64,000 bases of DNA, from contig CM037836.1 in NCBI GenBank assembly GCA_021234535.1, forward strand, positions 23,612,769 through 23,676,768. Reading direction: 5' to 3'. Position numbers and translations under genes: made by a program. Each line of letters starts with the position of its first letter. Position 1 is the first letter of the stretch. Origin of the DNA: Stichopus chloronotus (Eukaryota; Echinodermata; Holothuroidea; Aspidochirotida; Stichopodidae). Shown in pieces: positions 61,801-64,000 of the stretch. The notes below the pieces were generated by a model. The model was not told the DNA's origin. It saw nothing but the letters and a program-made list of their open reading frames with translations, and did not search any database.

Positions 61801-61828
61801 AATACTACTGAAGCTGGTGTTTGGATGA
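46769..61828 (+). CDS. IER3IP1: IER3IP1 (YOS1 family, ER-Golgi membrane protein), whole gene
   Basis: Three coding exons, 46769-46859, 52726-52827 and 61773-61828, join in frame (both introns in phase 1) to give exactly 82 residues, the human protein's length. Recognised from my knowledge of the family: N-terminal MAFGFYSLLEAALLC with NEERFL, the central WGGDQTIGGFGEEPG block with LIRSIRTVMR, and a C-terminal hydrophobic segment ending in FG then stop. It has two membrane segments (about 4-24 and 65-81). The family's yeast member Yos1 works with Yip1-Yif1 in COPII-dependent ER-to-Golgi transport; animal IER3IP1 is an ER protein. Introns are about 5.9 and 8.9 kb. Intron 1 holds a broken LINE and intron 2 a nested LRR gene. 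The ATG context (A at -3, G at +4) is good. Confidence 0.95.
47090..48440 (+). pseudogene. Broken CR1/L2-type non-LTR retrotransposon, reverse transcriptase and C-terminal part
   Basis: Reverse-transcriptase blocks are recognisable in order: QHGFMSGKSCLSNL, AVDVVCLDFKKA, FDKVPHLRMF (shifted frame), APQGSVLGPVLF, the catalytic FADD (a Y-to-F form of YADD) and a GxxLNVDKC-like LFNVDKCKVLHIG. A later part contains the thumb and C-terminal region (LSYECRLDDLRLMSLEMRR, NAWNQLPPEAVE). One frameshift falls at about 47335 (a missing T in GGCTTTGAC), a second after 47757, and further stops follow at about 47930 and 48035. The 5' half, including the endonuclease, is absent. It belongs to the Jockey/CR1/L2 group by motif style. 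It lies in IER3IP1 intron 1, same strand, and is inactive. Confidence 0.88.
48417..48438 (+). other. Perfect hairpin just after the LINE coding region
   Basis: Stem GCCACCTGA / TCAGGTGGC (9 bp) with loop TTAG, about 16 nt after the last stop of the retrotransposon. LINEs of this general group often carry a 3' stem-loop recognised by their reverse transcriptase; that role here is inference. Confidence 0.6.
48560..49010 (+). repeat. Five-unit degenerate tandem repeat (~95-108 bp) behind the LINE
   Basis: The core (A)AAGGCTTTCCCCTGAGTGG with CTACACCAGCTC recurs at about 48566, 48660, 48765, 48873 and 48977, each followed by an AT-rich filler. It lies immediately downstream of the broken reverse transcriptase and may be its 3' UTR satellite. 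Confidence 0.7.
52726..52827 (+). CDS. IER3IP1: IER3IP1 exon 2
   Basis: Acceptor CCCTCTAG and donor AGAG|GTGAGA. Encodes the family's most conserved block, GWGGDQTIGGFGEEPG, then MKAQLINLIRSIRTVMR. Two other frames are also open across the segment but do not match the family. Confidence 0.95.
53395..53630. repeat. Reverse-complement relative of the 7.6-8.15-kb repeat
   Basis: Contains TTTGGGGTCAACAGGG, ACATTGAGGGGAAGAACCC and GGAGGGAAGCTTGAAGC, matching the 7.6-kb family on the other strand. It lies in IER3IP1 intron 2. Confidence 0.5.
54631..55148. repeat. Related tandem array (3 x 144 bp) with hairpin and GT-run head
   Basis: Head hairpin GGTTCCTT (54631-54638) / AAGGAACC (54648-54655), again with a 9-nt loop, followed by a GT run. 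Units with TAACTCAATAxGGGAAAGTC begin near 54725, 54870 and 55014. Each carries a perfect DR1 AGGTCAAAGGTCA (54817-54829, 54962-54974, 55106-55118). It lies in IER3IP1 intron 2. Confidence 0.82.
56290..56705. mobile_element. Diverged copy of the fold-back element
   Basis: Shares with 45599-46050 the centre (CTCTGCAGxxxxA...TTCCATCT, AAAACACATGCTCATGAATATTA, TTTGCAGxATCAAxATAAGAAAA) and both arms in shortened form (ATCATGGTAAAAAATGAT; TCTAACTGGATTTGCAATTG). It lies in IER3IP1 intron 2. Confidence 0.55.
57938..59056 (+). CDS. Leucine-rich-repeat single-pass membrane protein, nested in IER3IP1 intron 2
   Basis: An uninterrupted frame of 372 codons. The start has A at -3 and G at +4 and opens a signal peptide (MVLSLYLHCLQFVLCFL). 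Next is a cysteine pair CPLC with a later C, like an LRR N-cap (35-52), then about four leucine-rich repeats: LQYLNLSHN (68-76), WIDLSHN (92-98), LRVLIISHN (116-124) and LQVIDLSDN (142-150). A Cys-rich region follows (180-251, including CNNC and a run of spaced C), then a Ser/Thr-rich stalk with N-x-S sites, a membrane span at about 302-325 (VFKIVWVSAGVSAILL), and a basic short tail starting KYFKKWKLERR. The family is a general LRR receptor or adhesion type; I do not recognise a specific orthologue. No introns are needed, but GAGAAG|GTACAG after the span could be a donor, so the last ~33 residues are less certain. It lies wholly inside IER3IP1 intron 2, same strand. Confidence 0.8.
   Translation: MVLSLYLHCLQFVLCFLPSSENVLVHTSSSRRSTCPLCTGNLYVTHGGQLDCSNLALYNISISGNYRLQYLNLSHNMMKRLPSLDASLWVEWIDLSHNEIRVLSDRSFESLKSEGLRVLIISHNSILAFQTELLTSPVLQCLQVIDLSDNLLHSECLASISSFGWLELTSINESSTEPQCEMPSNIRSPKILHRSMPSGDNCNNCGSHWEPCEYVEWILNCVSGCNYPEMSENPTICENIEVPEKILKLYCKLNSSIPDTSPVISTMPAVIAVSTEIPLLYTSDSESAVHEDKSGTDLEVSLVFKIVWVSAGVSAILLVCASFILNVKYFKKWKLERRYRMENRSLVFIHTDLVSKFSLCSVSFVVQPRWLR
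59388..59393 (+). promoter_or_regulatory. Candidate polyadenylation signal of the nested LRR gene
   Basis: AATAAA 332 nt after the LRR stop codon on the same strand. It would allow an independent transcript ending inside IER3IP1 intron 2. Confidence 0.35.
60715..60900. repeat. Single diverged unit of the DR1-bearing repeat
   Basis: Matches the unit pattern once: TTGTAAGCACAGTACTGTATCTCAAGAA ... TTTTTGGTGGAGGTCAAAGG, with a perfect DR1 at 60869-60881. Long motif given in parts: GTAAGCACAGTACTG at the start and GGTGGAGGTCAAAGGTCACC at the end. Confidence 0.55.
61773..61828 (+). CDS. IER3IP1: IER3IP1 exon 3
   Basis: Acceptor CTCCTTTGTAG. The codon split with exon 2 gives V, then PLIFLNVATILLKLVFG and TGA, matching the family's short hydrophobic C-terminus ending in F-G. 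A longer frame over the same bases is a shadow. Confidence 0.93.
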
Positions 61829-64000
61829 CGTGTCGACGCTGCTGGGCGATGATTACGAAGGCAAAGAACGTGACAGCAAGGCTGAGGAAGCTTCATTTCT
61901 ACAGACACAACAAATCATTCACTACTCTTCAAAGGATGTTTTTTATCTTCTCAGCAGTGCACAGGTTTTATGAACCTTTCTGCTTGTGACAGTCAATGCC
62001 CACTTTGGAGCGAGTATCAGAAAGGACAAAGTAACTTTATCGTTATCTCAAGTGACAGATTGGGACGTCACTAATGCGACTACCAACACAAAACTTAGAG
62101 TTTCAAAGGGCAAGTTGCTTATGTCAATTTGTGGCATTGCAAAAGAGTAACAAATAAAAAAGCAGTGCACAGACTTTATATTATTCATGCTCTGGTATAG
62201 CTTTTTTTTCAGGTGGATGAGACTCTACTGAGTTTGTTGGCACTAACAGTATTCGGGCTTTGGCTCCTCAGAAAATTACACCTTTCCATTCTCTTCTTTC
62301 CAGAAATCTTGCATATCCTTCAGTATCTTCTTCTTACAGGAGAACTGAGACCATAACTTTGCTAGCACGCAGGGCAGAACTGGCACATGACACCATTCAT
62401 ATTCGATGCAGCAGAATGTTCATTTTTACGGGGTTTTTTTCTCTGTTAAATTGAAGGTTGTCAGTAACTTCAGATTGCCATATTATGCGGTTCTGCTGAC
62501 AAAAAATTCATAAATATATGCCCATCTTTGATTTAGTGCTAAGGATGGACTTTCCATTATTTGCCAGGAACCTTTCAAAAATCTAAAGATAGGCCTCAAC
62601 CAGGATCACGGTGTGCAGGTACAAGTCAGTGTATCCATCAAGTCTGGTATGATGGTGTACTGTACTGTGTATGTGAATCGTTCTGTATTTATATGCAACG
62701 TCAGGGCTTGCTGATGTCAACTAGAAGTACACAGACCTGTCATTGTTCATTATGATCCTTTAGATGACTCAGTTGAAAAACTCCATGTCTGGGGACATTC
62801 ATTGTAAGTACTGTTAGGACTAGACCAATATCTCCTTTATAGGCAAGAAAATTTTAAGTCAAGTACACATTTTCACCTGTATTTGCAAAGCATTGTTCAT
62901 AGCATTTGGCATTCCTAATGAAGGATGAAAAATGAATGACTAAGAACGGCGTCGTTGAAATGCTTGGAATGCTCTGTGAATCACAAGCACCAGTTCCTTT
63001 TTAACAAGACTTGCTCTATCAGCCCCCACACACAGCCAGTTGAAAATCAACATGCTATGTTTTTAAAATGGCCGCAGGTTGAATACCAATAATTATTAGC
63101 TAGCCTAGCTGTTTTGATGGTCCTCTCCACTAAGACTTTGTGTAAAGCTAGGTGGTAATGCACAGTAATTTGCAGAGACTGTTCGTGAAGGTACATACGG
63201 TGAACAGTATCAGTAGCTGGTTGAACCAGAATGTTTATGATTTGGATTGCAATCTTCCCCATGATTGGATGGTGACTATTAGGGACAAATACATCAACCA
63301 TTGAAAGGGTATCAGCAAATCATTGACAGGGTACACAGCAAATCATTCAGTCATGCATTGATCGAGAGTTCAATCAACGTAACTACCTAACCGGCCTTGT
63401 GGTCTGGCGGGTCCCTGACAACAAAAAAGTTCCTTGTTGCGAGGTCAAAGTTTGTGGTCTTAACGTTTTGGGGGAGGGAGGGTGAGGAGGGGTGCAGATG
63501 TTTTCCTGATATAAGAACGTCATTTGCAAGAAGTTTGCTTTTGAACGTAGCATGTTTGTAGACTACCTGGTGGAAAGCATGCCCTTGGCCAGTCACCGCT
63601 TCAGTTGTATGCCACACTACCCTTTGGCTGAAGAAAGACTTGGGAGAATAACATACTTTCATTATGTCGTGAGGTTGGTACTTTTCTAACATATAGATAT
63701 TATATTTGACTATACATAAAAGAATGACACACATACAAAATTTGCTGTTTACTTGTATCAGTTGAATATATTCGTTTTTGTTCAATGAACCACTCACTAC
63801 TGGTAACATCAGATGTTATCATACACATTAACATTTACCAAAAGAATTGCATTTTAGACAGAATAGTCCAGTTCCATTTCTTCGATAGTTGCAAAACCAC
63901 TACAGGCAAGTGTTTTTTTTTTTTTTCCCTGTGTTTTATCAGTAAATCAAAAGAGTGCAAAAATAGTATGAAGTTAAAATTGATCAAGGCTAGAGGTAAG
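61829..64000 (+). other. IER3IP1 3' UTR and downstream flank
   Basis: After the stop, about 330 nt lead to an AATAAA. Open frames at 61.7-62.0 and 62.26-62.45 kb overlap the terminal exon or the flank and match nothing known. 62.5-64.0 kb shows no gene signal. Confidence 0.5.
62153..62158 (+). promoter_or_regulatory. IER3IP1: Candidate polyadenylation signal of IER3IP1
   Basis: AATAAA about 325 nt after the IER3IP1 stop, a canonical hexamer on the right strand. The intervening stretch is taken as 3' UTR. The hexamer is seen; its use is inferred. Confidence 0.4.

Noticed and set aside
61699..61989. A 96-codon plus-strand frame with CRRCW
   Set aside because: It is a shadow frame over IER3IP1 exon 3. 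The correct phase from exon 2 gives PLIFLNVATILLKLVFG and a stop.
62218..62454. Possible exon after a T-rich tract and CAG, with two open frames
   Set aside because: It lies beyond the IER3IP1 stop and candidate polyadenylation signal. One frame hits a stop at once, the other is a hydrophobic frame with no family match, and no partner exon was found.

Overview
The window is animal nuclear DNA: AT-rich, split genes with GT-AG introns, many microsatellites and homopolymer tracts, decayed non-LTR retrotransposons, and numerous small terminal-inverted-repeat elements. The protein style (a large fibronectin type III receptor) and the repeats suggest a marine invertebrate deuterostome, perhaps an echinoderm. 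That placement is inference; no lineage-specific marker was seen.

Three genes could be reconstructed by following splice sites and codon phase by eye. (1) On the minus strand, 42982 down to 13825, lies a receptor gene of about 19 exons. It has a signal-peptide exon, eight intact fibronectin type III (FN3) domains, a membrane-proximal region, one membrane span and apparently an 11-residue tail (962 aa in total). Every exon phase fits. The ectodomain resembles LAR/PTPR-type receptors, but no phosphatase domain was seen. An extra FN3 exon pair near its 5' end carries a stop, and three of its FN3 domains are a duplicated block. (2) On the plus strand, 46769 to 61828, is IER3IP1 (YOS1 family, ER-Golgi trafficking). 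Its three exons give exactly 82 residues, the length of the human protein. (3) Inside IER3IP1 intron 2, on the same strand, 57938-59056, sits an intronless 372-codon gene for a leucine-rich-repeat single-pass membrane protein. Genes 1 and 2 are divergent, about 3.8 kb apart.

Region by region: 1-13.8 kb has no gene I can identify, only repeats and a weak exon candidate. 13.8-43.0 kb is the receptor, its introns carrying TTAA-flanked MITEs, a nuclear-receptor-site tandem array, LINE remnants and a satellite-filled inverted-repeat element. 43.0-46.8 kb is intergenic with another satellite-filled element and a long fold-back element. 46.8-61.8 kb is IER3IP1, with a broken CR1/L2-like reverse transcriptase in intron 1. 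61.8-64.0 kb is the 3' UTR and flank.

The most unusual signals are mobile-DNA structures. Two palindromic insertions of only 34 and 27 bp each have a perfect 8-bp target duplication. Two ~275-bp elements have termini that are near-identical 16-bp palindromes and have 9-bp target duplications. Two tandem-repeat arrays share a hairpin plus GT-run head and carry repeated perfect AGGTCA DR1 sites.
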